Shown: positions 35,312 through 49,700, numbered from the stretch's first letter. The stretch is DNA of 64,000 nt from Arachnopeziza araneosa (GCA_003988855.1 QYAI01000027.1:186001-250000); one strand, 5' to 3'. The notes: generated by a model not told the origin, from the sequence alone. Numbers and translations are program-made.

Positions 35312-35599
35312 CTGACAACGGTGAGCTGGCACACCAACCACCGCGGAGATAGCCGTTTGACTGGCTGGAACGAGATGGTATAGGCAGGCTTTCCATGCTA
35401 TTGCATTGAGAACAGCGGCCGAGATATGGAAACCCAAGAATCAATTCTCCAGGATTTCAACTCTCACTATCTCTGGTATGAAACTTTCTCAGCGGCCGGA
35501 AAGAGGCTGACATGACGAAAGATCAGATCGTGGAGGCACAGATTACTGTACAACAACGCCGATCGCAGGGGCGCTGATCATGCACGCGCACACTGGAGA

Positions 35600-35695
35600 A
35601 GCCCAGATCACGCACGCTCAGATCACAGAAGCGCCAGCTCAGGCCGTGGAGGCGCCAGCTCAGGCCACAGAAGCTCTTGGCTGCAGCGACGAATC
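35600..35695 (+). repeat. Short minisatellite, unit about 21 bp
   Basis: Imperfect units built around GCGCCAGCTCAGGCC followed by GTGGAG or ACAGAAG, with weaker related units to the left (CAGATCAC). Copies differ by a few bases. Confidence 0.65.
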
Positions 35696-37195
35696 CCTGA
35701 TGCCTCACCCGAACCTTTCCTCGCTCTGACAATTCGCCTCCGCGTTGATCCATGGACCCGGAAGTCTGGGTGTCATTGGATCAGAGTTTATAATTGACCA
35801 GTTTATATGTTCCAACGTTTTGCAGCACGAGACGCAGTCTCGCACGGTGCTTTCGAGACTTTCCAGTCCCGCCGTGAGGCTTTTCGGTTTTGGGGAGAAA
35901 GATTCTTTGCAGACTGTTTCCTTTGTTGAAATGCTCTTCCGAAGAGACCATCTTCTTCAAATGATATGTAGATAATCCTCACCAGCCTGGTATTCAAAAG
36001 CGGCGGATCCTGGCTTGATACTTCTGCCCGCCCGGGAGGATTACTCGGAAAAGCGGTTGGTAACTCGGCAAAAGATGCGTTTCTGCGCCGTTCGGAAGAT
36101 TCAAACCCTGGCAGGATTTGGCCAAAGTATTGGCGACATACCTCAGTCCTCTACGCCATGCGATGACCTAAATCATGTCAATGCGCCTAAGCGCAGCTCT
36201 AGATGATAAGATTTGGAATTTCAACGGCTGTCCATGTTCTTTCGGCGACATAAGATGGGAGTGCATCACCTCCTATCCTTAGCGGGCTAGGGATCTTGGC
36301 ATATATCCGAGTAACTTCGCATTGAGCGATATTTGCTTGCTAGCCCAGGATCCGTTCTTTACCGCTTAGTTCAGCAGCTGCCTTCTCGTCCCGTAGATGC
36401 AAACTCTATCACACCCGCTTGTGGACAAGATAGGGAGCGAGACCCATCAGAGGCGTTGAAAATTCTTTGGTGAATGAACAAGCAAACCGTTCCAGAGATA
36501 AGAAACCCAAATCTTCTGTTGGACTTGATGGGAGCAAAGATTCAGCTGTTCTTGAGGAGAGGAGACCCACAAAGTCCGCTACCAAGCCCACAAACACCGT
36601 TCAAAGGGGAACAGAGTTTGAACGTAGCAGGGAAGCACCTGTCTCTTTTTACGGGTATGTCCAAGCGACTCCTTCGCGCCCACTATGTCTGCAAACCGCC
36701 CACATTACCTCGTTTTGTCCTGCTCCCTTGCTCCCAAATCGGGCCAAGGTGGCTCAGCAAATTCATGCCACGTGGAGATGCCTCCTCGTCTTGCCCATTC
36801 CGACAGAGCTAGGAAATTAGTGAATCGCATAGTTCATGCCGTGGCGCACATGGCGAGGAGATAGATAGTGCCACCCAAGAATATCGAGAGACCACATCGG
36901 AGCTGAATCTAAACTATTGGACCCACAGACCGCCATACAGTACCGGGATTTCGGGATGGTCCAGGGTCCCCCTTCAATGGCGAAAACGGGAACCCTCCTC
37001 GCTTGGAGGGAGATGGAAGCATCGCAGACGATCTGAGGGTTTTAGCCTTCGATATCTCCCACCTCGCCGGGTGACGCTAAGGTGCGAGAGACGGGCCGAG
37101 ACCATGGGCAGCCCGGAGACCGGGTCACTTCAAATCATGGAAACCCTATAAAGACTAAACATCTCCAGTTGCCGACTCCGCATGAATATCATACG

Positions 37196-38665
37196 ATGGC
37201 GTCTTGGACTCTGCTGGTGCGCGATGACCATGTTCCAGCTCCGATCCCCCGAGCGGGTCTGGTGCTCTCCACGATCTTGTCCATGGCGACCATCTCTATC
37301 GTCGCTATCCTGTTGAGTTAGTTCTCGGAACGTGAGGTGAGCTGGGCTGTACTGATGGTCATGTGTAGGTCGACGAGTTCAAACGGTGATGAGCTGGGCC
37401 AAGATACCACTGACGAGATGGCGTAAATCATACCCTCCGTGTTTTCAAGGCCGGGAGACTGATAGCTGCCATAGTCACTTTTGCCATTTATTTCGACTCG
37501 CTGGCCTTTACAATGTTGTCGGCCGTGTTGGAACACGGATACGGACTCAATACCACGCTTGGGAACTGCTCGGCGGCTATCATCCTCTGTCTGGCTTGTT
37601 ATCTTTCAAGTAAAGTCAGTATCCTTTACCTGATCTTGAATGATGCTAACAAGTTTAGGTGGTACGAAATCAATCTTGAACATATCCCCGATTGCTCTAA
37701 TATCATATGCAGCTCATCTACTATTTTCTAGTGGAGAAAGTGGTAGGTCCCTCGCACAACTTTCCTCCTCTGAAATTCACTCTCGACAGTACATTATCCG
37801 ACGTGTCGCTACACCACGACTCAAGTCAAAACTCTACCTATTTAATACTTTTGGGCTCCTCTGTATGTTTCAGTTTTCAAGATCATTCATCATCAGCTGA
37901 ATATCCACAGTGACTTATATTGGAATCATCATCGTCAACTTTGTCAACCGCGTGGCTGTCTTCTCGCCCAACGGAACATGCATCATCGGGATGAAAGCAC
38001 ACGCCGTGCTCCCCCTCATCATCTACGATGCCATGGTTAATTTCTACCTCACTCTCCTCTTCGTCATCCCCCTCCGCTCCCTCTACTCGTACAAATCTCA
38101 ACCCAACAGCGCCCTCCGCACCATCGCCCTGCGCTCCTTCATCGGCTCGCTCGGCACCCTGACCTCGTCCGTCGTCAACCTGACCGTCCTGCTCGTCCTC
38201 CATGGCGAAGCAGCCTGGATATGCCTCCTGTGCTGCAACGCCGACGTGCTCTTCTCCATCCTGGTCCTGCACTGGGTCACCAGCAAAGACGGCAACTCAA
38301 CCTCGTCCAGCGGGCGCTCCGACAAGCCCGCATCCGCCTACCCCTCGCGGAGCAAGAACACAGGTACTTACGGCTCGCGCCTAGGCAGGGATGTGCTAAG
38401 CAGTCTAGGCATGTACGGCCCCGGCGAGGCCACCCCGAACGGCGTCATCACCACTATCTCGGCGCGCAACCTCAAGGACGGCTCTGAGGAGAATTTCGAC
38501 GGCGGCTCCGAGATCGGGAGTGCCGATTTGGCCGATGGGAACCGCGGGGGCTGGGAGATGAAGGGCATCAAGGTCGGCCAGACGATAGAGGTGGTGGAGC
38601 ATGGACCCAGCACGGCAGATGATCCGGACAAGATCAGCGAGGAGTTTAGACGGGGCCATTCGTAA
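37196..38665 (+). CDS. Fungal multi-pass membrane protein, first exons unresolved
   Basis: The last exons join cleanly in phase: one ending at 37614, then 37713-37742 (30 bases), 37790-37862 and 37911-38665. They carry helices in AAIVTFAIYFDSLAFTMLSA, CSAAIILCLACYLSSK, LIYYFLVEK, LYLFNTFGLLLTYIGIIIVN, AVLPLIIYDAMVNFYLTLLF, SFIGSLGTLTSSVVNLTVLL and WICLLCCNADVLFSILVLHW. A polar tail of about 110 residues follows. This matches a widespread uncharacterised ascomycete transmembrane family, about 7 helices. The ATG at 37196 begins a plausible N-terminus with one helix (GLVLSTILSMATISIVAILL) that stops at 37319. Between 37370 and 37450 a TAA sits in DEMA-stop-IIPSVF and the frame shifts before AGRLIAA. 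So either an unusual exon arrangement or early decay is present. Confidence 0.6.
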
Positions 38666-40507
38666 CATCATTTGGCAAGGCGTAAAGTCTGTTAGGATTT
38701 AAATATACATAACTAACGTGTAATATATGTGGCACGTTGTCTGTCCTGGGTGGAATACGGATCATCTGTGACTGACTTGAAAAGAAGTAGCAGTCCAAGA
38801 GCACCTACCCTACTTTTCCAGCCCTACATCCCGCCCCCCCTGGAAGGCCAGAGGTATATCCTCAATTAGTAATTAGTTCATTTACGGTAGGGTGTTGGTA
38901 ACAAAGGCCGTGTATTGATGAGAGAGTCTTGAGTGATGGATTTGGCGCTGTGTTGATGAGCGGAATACGCTGTTGTGTGGATGGATGCGGGCTTGACAGA
39001 TGCTTTGGGGCAGAGCGAACGGGGCGGGAATCGTGCTGAGAGAAAGAGCATCTCCTGCACCCGCTTTGCATGTTACATGGCGGGTGTCTGTGTTCTTGCA
39101 CCTCCTGACGTGACATCTTGAGGCGCTTAAAGTCCATCTTTGCCAACCTGTCGGGAAACCGTAAACTCGAAGTTTAATACCAAAACCCCTACTCTCCTAA
39201 AGTCGATAAAAACTTTCGACAATGAGAGGTGAGTATGTAAGAGTTCCGAATTTTAGTCAAGTGCTTGTTTAAGATGCGGATTATCATTTTCTAGTATAGG
39301 GAGGCCGGAGAAGAAGAAATTTATCTCTCTTGTGTAAAGGTTATCTACCATGTCTACTACCGCGGCAGCTGCAAATCTCCGGCTAAGGAGTCCTCCTGGC
39401 CCCTTGCTGAATGAATTTCTGGGCTTGGGCGGCGTTTGTAAAGGTCATTCAGCTCATTGAAAATGGCTGGAATAGATCGGATTCCTGGAGATTGATATTT
39501 CCGGGGTTGGTGTTGAAATGTAATTCTTTCGGTTCAGCACTCGTTCAAAAAGTCATTTTCAGTTAGCAGCTCTAGAAGAATTACACAATCTCAACTCTGT
39601 CAATTTCTATATAAAGATTTACAGGCTCCCTATTTTGAGTTTTTTATATTTTCTTTCAGTGCGTGTTGAGCTAATAGAATTTGGTTTTTCTCATTCATTG
39701 GTCGCGGATTAAGCCGCCTCTACTGAACAGCGCAACAGTAGCTCAAAACCAGCGATGTTAACAGATTGATCAATGGAACAGATTCGATGATTATCAATAT
39801 AACGCTCGATTCAAGAGCTAGAGTGATTGAACGCGCCGAGTTAACCCGGTGAGCTTCCCTGTTGAGGCAAATTAAGCCGCAAGCTCCCGCTTTGCGTGGA
39901 GTCTATACAACTCACTATACTCTCGTATAGAGACAAACTTTATCTTAAATTCTCGCAGCTGCGCATCGTGTCTGAACAAGGCGAATGGTGTCACGGCAAT
40001 ATTTGGCCACTTTTTCAGCGGTGGGGATGTCCATTTCAAGCCAGAACTCGGAGGAAGCCATTGCTATAGCCATCTCGCACACTGTTATCCTCGATTGCGG
40101 CACCTGTCACAAATAAGGAATTTTATTTATCTCTTGATTAACAGAGCAGTAGCTTAGCCAAGAGCTATCAAGTATAAGTTCTTATCCTCAGTCATAAGTG
40201 AGATGTTTTTTCAGGTTTCGACGATTATCACGTGATTATAAACAAATGTAGATCTTGAGAATCGTCTCAGAAGAGATCTTAAGCCAAAATAGGATGCTCC
40301 CTAAAGACAAGACGAGTAAATGTAACCGGGCCTTATGGGAGCCAAAACAAGCTCCTGTGGATAGTGAAATGGCTCTCTAATGCATGCTCACCCTCGGCTG
40401 AGGCTGGCTCACCTACGGCTCAGGCAAAGGCAGCGGCAGCTCATATCCAGAGACAGAAATGGAAAACAACACAAGAACACTTCTATAACGAACTTGTTGT
40501 TTTAGCT
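38666..40507. other. Intergenic, AT-rich
   Basis: No gene supported over about 1.8 kb. Weak minus-strand text near 40380-40480 could be further decayed TcA-related sequence but is not convincing. Confidence 0.45.
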
Positions 40508-40600
40508 TTGTCCATTTGTGTAACATTTGCCAGCAGAAAGTCGGTATTGATTGGACCATTGGCAGGAACACAGCTGATATGGATCACAAGTGCCTGACTT
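40508..40600 (-). pseudogene. Fragment of a second TcA-like gene
   Basis: Bases about 40508-40570 align with about 47090-47152 inside the large TcA gene, in the same orientation, at roughly three quarters identity by eye. Both translate to closely related text on the minus strand (VPANGPINTDFLLANV here, VPANGPIDTNFLPANV in the intact gene). A stop follows within about 15 codons and I cannot extend the match safely on either side. It is a remnant of a duplicated or related TcA gene. Confidence 0.65.
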
Positions 40601-40768
40601 GAGCCTCCTAACATCAGACTTCTCATCTACAACGCTACCTTTGCTGGTTCTATGATCCCTTGTGCTTGTTCTTTTGAACAGTTTGGATTGCTGATAGATC
40701 AAATTCCTTCTGCTCAACATCAAACCTATGATACACATTAAGAGCACCCATATTCTATTGTACACTGC

Positions 40769-43700
40769 CTACGGCCCCAATCGGTACAGAGCAACGAACC
40801 AGATATCCAGCAGATCCACCACAAGTTTCGGATCAATCGTCACATCAATCCCCGTCCCAAGCACAATGGGCACAGCATTTGCAGCGAAAGAATTAAACAC
40901 TAGGTTCCCAAACGCCGTATCTCCCTTCCCCAGCGTAAGAGTAAGCGCAACACCCCCAACACTGACAGCAAACGTCTGCGGGTTCCCCCTCACCCGTGCC
41001 AGGACCATGAACATCTGCGCCGCCATATCCTGCCCACGGACGAAAAACGGGAAATGCCAATCGGCCAGCAGCAGGCTCGTGCTCCCGAGTTTCACCAGCT
41101 GCATGAACTGGCTGGCGAACTGGCGGCGCAGATCAAAGGCCTGGTACAGACCGGACTGCTTGATGACCGCGTCGTAGGTCGATCGGTTGAGGCGCGCTTG
41201 CTGGTTGGTCTCGACGAAGGTGCTGCGGAAGTTGTCGCCACCGTCGCGCGCCGTGTAGTGGATGTGGAAGATGACGTCGGTGATGGTGTCGTAGTCGAAG
41301 CGTCTGATGACGGTGGGGAGTTCGAGTCTGTACAAGGCGATGGCGCCGGTGCGTTCAAAAGGGAGGTAGCGCTCATCCGAGGTGAAGGAGAGGTCGAAGA
41401 CGCCGGCATCGTTGAGAGAGGTGCTGAGGGCGACGGACTGGATGGCGCCGACGTTGTAGACGAAGCGAGGGTCTCCTCCGGCCGGATATTCTGGGTAGTA
41501 ATCTGGGCTGGTGGTATTCTCTGGTGATGGGTTGGGGATGGTGAGGGCACGGTAGCGGTTGGAGAGGAGGGAGAGTTTGGCGCTGACGGATACTTGAGGT
41601 CCGGCAACGCAGGGGATGGAGATGGCAATCGATTTGTTGCGGCGGAGGTACTGACCTGGGAAATCCAGGTCGAAGACATCTTCAGGGATCGAAACTGTGC
41701 AGGAACCGTTTGAGCGTAGCGAGATCAGAGCAATCGGGTCGAGTTCAAGTAGAGATATGTTCTTGGTGAGCTCATATTCGCGGGTGTTGCGTTGAATATA
41801 AGATGATTGCATAGCTTGAATCGAGGATTGCAATGTCTTGGCAGCTATCAATCCGGTTTGCAGCGATGACCCGTAGGTGTAATTCACGAATGAGACGGAG
41901 TTGGATGTATCGGCAAGTTCGAAGAGCATTGCTGCTTCAGAGCGTTTGGCAAGGTCAAAGGCCATGTTGTAGGCAATCTTGTAGAGACCACCGAGTTGCG
42001 TAACCATCCAGTCGTAGAGCTCAGTATTGGTGAACTTGCTGGTAAGAAAGCTGTTGACAGCTTGCTCGTATTGGATGCTGACATTGTGCGCCTGGAGGTC
42101 GGCCTGGAGCATTGCAACATGAGCTTGAGCAGTGACGGTTTGGGCATCTATCGTGGCCATTTCAGCAGTTGCAAGTGTAGCATTGAACTTCCATTCGTCC
42201 TGCCGCCTCATGAAGACTCCCTGCTGGTAGGCCATAGAGGACCCTTTATCAACCGCAGATCTTGCACTAGCAAGAGCTGTGGCAAGTGTTTCTGGTCCAC
42301 CTCCAAAGTTCTCAGGACCATAAGCGAAAGTAGCAACAGGACTACCACCAAAACCAGCCGCTCCAAATGTCATAGCGGGGATAGAAGTCTTGAGCGCCCC
42401 AGCAAGAGCGTAGGCCAATGTAACCCCGAGCTCAAGCGCAATGGAAACACCAGCAAGCGTGGTTCCAATCGTCTCAGCCGTGTTCATGTAGGCTTGAGTA
42501 GAATAGAAGTTAAATCTATCTTGCGCCGCTTGCCGACTGGTCAGCAGTGCTGTAACTGCATCTTGACCTTCCGTGATCGCCAGTGTCTTGACATTCTGAA
42601 CCGCGTTGAGAACCAAAAGCTCTTGATTTGATCGTAGGCGAGCTAAAGCTTCCGCATCACGCTTTTCAAGAGTTGATAATAGAGCTTCCCCGAATCCAGC
42701 TGTTAGAGCAGCCAACTCAATTGCTTTTTGAGACATAAAGGTGAAGCGGTAAGCAGGAAGTGGTGTAGACATTTGCTGAACAAATCCAAGAGGTGAGAGA
42801 CCTCCAGCAAGAGCTCGAACGAGAGCGCCGGGGTCAATGGGAGGTGAGAAAAGTGCGAGTGATGCCGGAACTCCATCTATATTCATGCCATTACGAATCT
42901 TGAAAAGTCGGTCTGAGACCTTGCTCCAATACTGCGGAAGGTTTTCATTCTGTGGAAGAGCAAAGTACAATGTCGGGAAACTCATAGCCGTAGGTGTACC
43001 TTGAGGGAGTTCTTTCCCGTCATGTGGAAGGATACTCAGATCTGGCACGAGATTCTCTAAATCAAGAAGCGCGTTACCAAATACATCAAACTTTGCCTCC
43101 AGCTCGTTGAAGGTGTTCAGAGAGGTTGGGACAGCAGGTGGAACAACCTGCGGCTGAGGTCCGAGTAGTTTATCGGCCAGGATGTAAAGCTGAGTGGCGA
43201 GAACAACAGTTTCCATTGTGAATTGTGAGAACAAACTGTCACCCCAATCAATGAGATTTTGGATGTAGTTGAGTAACAAAGCAACCTGATATGCAACTGG
43301 TCTTGACCTTGCAATCACGTGTGGATTGAATGGGTTTGCTCGCCAGTCGCTGACAGATTGTTGTAGCGACGCCAAGCTCCCCACGGCTTGTGGGTCTCCA
43401 GCAAGTTTGTGAAGAATATTGTCTATCAGCTCAACAGTGTATTCGGCGACCGAGGTCTGAAAGAAATATTTCGTATTCCAGTATTTGTTAGGAGAGTCAC
43501 CTCCCTCGGCGGCTCCTAACGGATTGAAGATATAGTTATACCACTTCTGCGCATCTCCATACTGCTGCTGCTGATTGAGAAGGTAGCCAACCTCGAATGG
43601 GATGTGGAAAAAGAGCTCCCAGTTATAGCTAGAGTATGCTCCATCACTGGTAAAATCAACATCTTCAATGGGAAAATCAGTGTCCACTAGACTGGTAGGG

Positions 43701-46700
43701 CTATAAATTTTATTGAAATCGAAGCCGGTATTGTATAACTGGGTTTTTCTATCCATTAGTAGAGGAATTCCACCACTGTTAGCCTGCGTTCGTAAGTAGC
43801 AAATCAGAGGGTGATAAAAATTCTTGAACAAATACCCCTCATTGAAATAGCGAAGGAGGATGATGATTTCAAGAAATATTTTATAATCAGCATCTGATAG
43901 AAGTGCGCTCTGTATCTCGCTGAAATCTTGGTCTTTGTTCCACAACGGTAAATAGCGGTTGACCAGGGTGAGAGCTAATTTGATGACGCGCGTTATGAGG
44001 ATATAAGTCTGCTGTGCCGAAACACTGGCAACAGTTTTCACATCTTGCAAGCGTTCAAGTTTGCCAGAGCCAGTGATCTGAGGCAGGACGATCCAAGTGC
44101 GCGAAGGGTCGTTGTGAAAAAATGGCATCCATGTTCCCATGTAAAGTGTAGACGTGATATTTTTCTGTATTATGACTGAGAAATCTTTCAATCGGGGGTT
44201 CCCTACAGGGGTAGGTGTGATATTCTCTCCTGCAGCAATTGATTGCATCAAAAAAGTGAGACCCCAGTCAAAAGGAGATATCTGAGTCGGAATCGTGGTA
44301 CGGAAGACCCCATATGTAGTGCCAAGAATATTGCTGAAATCTGTCGCAAAATAGTTGGACTTGGAGTAGACACTCGCTGATGCCACGGGTAAATCCTTGA
44401 TATAAGCTTGAGGAAGCCTAAGACAGTTTTCGATTCGTGGTATGATGCTCAGGAGCTGGTGATAGGATGAAGCTGGATTCGGTTGAGGATAGCCTGCGCA
44501 CCCGCCGAGAGAGAATGAACCAATGTACAAATCCGAACCTCCAAGACGCGTGTCAATTGCCGGAGAGACGGTATTGAAGGTCATTGTCACCGAGATGGCC
44601 TGTCCTACAGCATCTCCAAGATCCCAAGAGAAGATGTGAAAGTCTGTCGATGGAGGTAGGTTAGTCCCATTGACATAGTAACCATCAGGAAAATACAATG
44701 GCGCTTTTGAAAGACTTGGGGCTCCCCAATTGCCTGACAAGTCAAGCTCACTCACGGCGAGTTGGATATTCCACCGTTGCTGAGCAGGAGCGGTCGTGGA
44801 AGCCGGATACTGCTGAGCCTGATTCGGTTCTGTTTCAAGCTGCATTTGAAGCCAGGCGATCGATAACCTGCCATTGCGAGTAAATGCAACTAGATGCTCG
44901 TCGTTGACTTTCACAGTGACTTTCTTCCACGGGGTCCAAGTTTGCTCTTGTTGAAATTGACGATAATAGTAGACCAAAGGGTCACCGCCTTTTGTCCGAG
45001 CAAAGACATGCATTATTCCAGTAGCATCTTCGAAATAGGTACATGCCACTTCCAGCTGAGCAATACCGTTAAGAGCCTCAAGATAGGCAATCGTAGCTGA
45101 CTCCGCTGTGGTAGAACTTGGCTGATTTTGCTGTAGGGTAGTTTCCAAATTTTCAAATATCTCGGATTTGTTGTCTCGTAAACTAGGCACAATATAATTT
45201 TCGGGCCAGAGGAAAACTTTTCGGTTGGCGACCCATATCTGAAACTGTGACATCCATAAATCCCATTGCAGCCAATCAGCATCCAAAGTCGAATCAGCAG
45301 TACATGTCGTTTCCAAACCCATAAGACATCGTTGTGCGAAAAGTTGGATCGTTCCGTGACCCTGAACCACTCTCGACGTCAACAATTCTGTGTTCATCTC
45401 GCAATCAATAAGGTAGTAGTCGTAGAGATCATTAACTGAGCTTAATGGAGGTAGGTCCGTATCATTACTGAGAAGGAGATAGTTGACCAGAGCATCCCGT
45501 TTCATCACTCTCAACGGATTCGTGATGTTTTGAAGGATGTTGAGCCAGGCCGAATCACTATAGAGTGCTTTGAGAGCATTTCTCATAATTCCAGCATCTG
45601 ATGAAGAAAGAGTTGGTTTTATGACGCTGATCGCAAGTGGGACGGTCATATTCAGAGTTCTAAGCAATGATGTGGCATTATCAAGTCTCTGAATAACGGA
45701 TGGGTTCGTATATTTCGACAAGGTCGTATTGATACCAAATTGGCCATTGATATCGTTCAGCATTCCATCATCCCATCCAGTTATACTTGAAAGATATTGT
45801 AGAGCATCTGTAGTTGTTGATCCTGAAATTATGACCAATTGGAAAAATCCGTAAATTGACAGTGGAACAGTCTGGTTTTCGGGGTTGGTGACTGACGGGA
45901 ATTTTTGGTTCAGCTGCACCGCATTGGATAGTTTTACCCATCTATCAAAAGAGACAGGTGGAACATCCGCTTCATACATTACATCTGCAGGAGACATCCA
46001 TTTCAAGGTGGGAGAATACTCGAGCACCCACGTGACATCGGATACCGAAAGACCCATTTTCGTCACAAATGCTAGCATATACTGAAGGAAACGGAGAGCC
46101 TTAAACTGGTAAATGAAATCTGTAGGATTAATGACTGGTGGGATGACTAGAGGAGCTGAAGGAAGCGGGTCAATGAGGAAATCGTCCGTAAGAATCGCGA
46201 GAAGTGTTCGTGATGTCTGGATTGTTGGCACTTCAATAGATAATGCCAAGGTCGCCATGTCTTGACTGACGCTAAATTGTTGCTGGATAAGAGTAAGAAT
46301 TACTGCTTGCTTGTCTTGGTTGTAAAAGTAGCTTGAAATGCCACTCGCGAACGCGGATATCAAAGCATTTTTAGCTTTCTCGATGACGTCTTCGGTTGCA
46401 GTGGGCGGAAGTCCCGCCAATTGAGTTTGACTTGCTTTTATAGCCGTCGTGTCCATGAAACGACCAAAAACTAAATCGATGAAGTTTGCTGGCGTGTTTG
46501 GAGAGATGCTTGTCCAGTTATTTTGGATGATGGACTGAACGTTATTACTATCACTGGATGTGAAACCTGGCAACTTGTTGGCTGATGCGAGAAGCCCTGG
46601 GATATTCTCGGTAGAAGTTGCGGTACTATTATAGGATGAAGCATCATTTGTTTGAATCTTCTGGAACTCCGGTTGAAGAGCAGTTAATATAGTGTTTATC

Positions 46701-49700
46701 ACTGCATCAGTCAATGTACCTGTGTTGAGTTCGGTCCCTCGATTGAGAAGAAAGAATTGTAAATCAATAAGGGAAAGTCCAGATGACTGCACAGTGGCTA
46801 GTGATTCGAGCAGATGTAGAGTTGCCTTTGGTTTAGACAACTCATCCAAACCAGTCAGTGTTTTCAGAATGATTAAGTTCGAAATGGAAAGCTTCGCTCT
46901 CAGAGCAAATAGATGTCGCAGATATACGGTTGAAATACTGGCGGTTGTGAAAGGCGTATTCAGGCCCATAGAGAGTGAGCCTAGCAGCAGCGAAGTGTCG
47001 GCCGCTGTCCGACCTAGACAAAGAGCAAACGTAGCAGGAATCGTCCCGAAAGAAACAGTATTTCCTTTCCCCGGTTTGTTTGTCTCGGTTTGCTCATTTT
47101 GTAAGACGTTTGCGGGTAGAAAGTTGGTATCAATTGGACCATTGGCAGGTACATTCAAAAACACTTTAGCATACACAGGGCCATTCAATTGCAGTACGTT
47201 GTAAAGACTGACCATTTCGCTAATACTGATGCTCGGAACTTTTGAGCGTAGTGTTTGGAGTTCGGCAAGCTTGTATATTAACTTTGGATCAAGCATTGAA
47301 TTTCCAAGCTTTACGGAGACAATGGCATCATCAAGAGAGTCAATATCCCATCCTGAAGGCTCCAATTTGTTGTAAAGCCGGAGAAACCGGTGTAACCGAT
47401 CAATGTCAGAGACTTGGATGTTTGCAATATGCTTCGCGATGAGATCGCAGGTGCTATCAGTATGTATAATATACAGGTTGTTGTTGGGGTTGAGCCAGCT
47501 GAGAACCGAATTCAGACCCAAGCTCATGATTGATTGAAGGTTCGTATATGTAAGACCAGACTTGGTGAGAAATACACTGACATTTCCCAGACCCGTTGTA
47601 GTGTCTGTAATGTTCGTTGCAATATTCCAGTACTTGCTTTGATCACCTTGGTCTGGCACGGTGATGAGGGTAAATTCAGCAGTTGTAATTGATAGCTCTT
47701 CGCATGCAATATCAATAGGGAATGGGCCAGTGGTGGGGTTGGAGAGTGCTTGCATTAAAGTCGAACGAGAAATGCCAAATTGAGCAAAGTATGCCGTTGT
47801 TTCCTGATGATTGAGATCAAATGGAAGGTTGAAGGCGTACTTTGCGGCTGCTAATGCTGCATAAGCGGTTGAATTGACGTAATAAGGTGCAGCGGCGAGC
47901 TGAGCAGCCGTCTGATATGTCTGCTTGAGCTCTTTTCCTATCCAAACCGTTGATCCGGCTGGTGTTGGTGTCAGTTTGACAACAACGTTCGTGTCTCTAA
48001 CCACTCTGCTACCTGTCGATTTATCAGGGTCAGATACAGTTGCGTTACTCGTAAATGGATAGTTTAAGCCAGTAAGTGGTGAGACTAGACCAGTGAGAGT
48101 GTTGAGTAGATTCGGCGATTTTGAGATGAGTCCAGTATTGAGCGTGATGCTGTTGGAAAGGGTAAACCCTTTGTACCCATTAAATTTCGCAACTTCATCT
48201 TCTAGCAGTTCACAAACAAGATCAATATAAGGTAAAGTTGTATTGGTATTGTCGCAACTGAGATCCAGATCGCCCAAGTCACCGCGCCTTGCAAAAAGAG
48301 CTTTCCTCGCGTCAACTCCTTTAGCAGGTGGAGAAACGGTTGTGTCTAGATACGACCGCTGAGCTAAGAACCATAATGTATCAACAAGATAGGCCGATGC
48401 GCTGTACACAGTCATGCAATCGTCACACGAGCAAGGGTTTCCAAGCTGGAATAAAGTTGTTAAGTTGGGGAATTCATTGACAACTGTGGCTAGATGCCCA
48501 GGTGGCAAAGGAGCCGAGAGACCCTGAATAGAAAGAGAAGATGACAGGGAATGAAGCTCGCCGGCGAGATGAGTCGTTGCTAGATGAATACTTTCGGCTC
48601 TATGAAATATCTCTTTTGCTTGACTGGTAGTAAAAGGATGTGTCGGGTCTGAACCAAATTCTGCGACGAATCTACTCTTTCCCATGGATTTGATGACGGC
48701 GCTCGAGGTAACGCCTCGCCCAAATAGTGTTGCTGTCTGTTTGAATGTTGGGGCAAGTTTGAAGACTCTTTGGATAGCTTTCATTTGCTCTAATGCAGCA
48801 TTTGTCGTACCCTCATTTCCAGTTGACCCCGTCTGCGAAGATGATCCTTTGGGGAACAGCGACTTAACGCTGCCTTTTGCGAGATCAAAGTTTGGATTGT
48901 TTTCTAAAACACTTGCAATAGCGGCTGTGTGCTTCCCAAAGGTATCGCCATCCCTTCTAAACTGAGCAGCGAAACTTGCTGTAGGAAATCTTTGCTCCAT
49001 GTGTTTGAAAAGCACTCCAGCCTGATTTTCACGCCATTCAGTACTTGTATTTGAGGGGTCGAGTTCTGGATGCTTCAACGCAGTCACCCAATCCTCCTCA
49101 CTCAACTTGCTAAGCTCTCTCTCCGAGTCAAATTTCTTTAGTTGAGCAATCTTAGTGATTAGTCGTGATGGAGATGACGATATGGGTGGTGGCTTTGGTG
49201 CTGTTGGTGGTTTACCGATTGAAGATGATCCAGTACTTTCGTTGAGGCTGGATGTTGGAGTAAGGACTGAAGCAGAAGACGGTAAAGTGCTTGTATCGGC
49301 CGTAACTGGGACCTGTGAGGAAGCTGGAGTTGTTGTAGAAGCTTTTGTAGCTCCTGGAGAAGGATTTTGAGTCAATTGAGCCGCCAATGCCGTAGAACTG
49401 GGATTCGAAGCTGGCTTCAATGCAGTAGCGACAGAAGACAACACATAAGAAACATCTCCATATGCTCCGCTTTGGAAAAGAGTATGGACAGAATTGATTA
49501 CTCCATTTGAAAGGTTTTCTTGAATATGGGAGAGAAGTTGCGAGTCTACAGGGTTATTCTTGACGTAGGTATTCGCTTCATCGGTGTACTTGCTGAAGAG
49601 TTTTTCCACTTTTGGAAGCTGATCTGATAGCGTTGAAGGTATAATATTACTGCTGATGGCAGTTTGAATATCCACGCGAAGAGTTGAAAATGGGGTGAGA

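Larger units (their letters stand above)
33196..37195. other. Gene-poor region of 4 kb
   Basis: AT-rich in the left third, mixed composition in the rest. Open frames at 34176-34436, 34696-34953, 36467-36820 and others have no motif, start context or partner exon I can support. Two simple repeats inside it are listed separately. Confidence 0.5.

Noticed and set aside
33196..37195. Possible genes at 34176-34436, 34696-34953 and 36467-36820
   Set aside because: No domain, signal peptide, matching exon or consistent homology; overlapping frames on both strands are equally plausible.
41054..41679. Long antisense and alternative-frame readings across the 3' end of the TcA gene (for example 41092-41679 and 41054-41527)
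   Set aside because: Low-complexity Ser/Thr/Pro or Glu/Val/Gly text that mirrors the codon use of the real frame; shadows.
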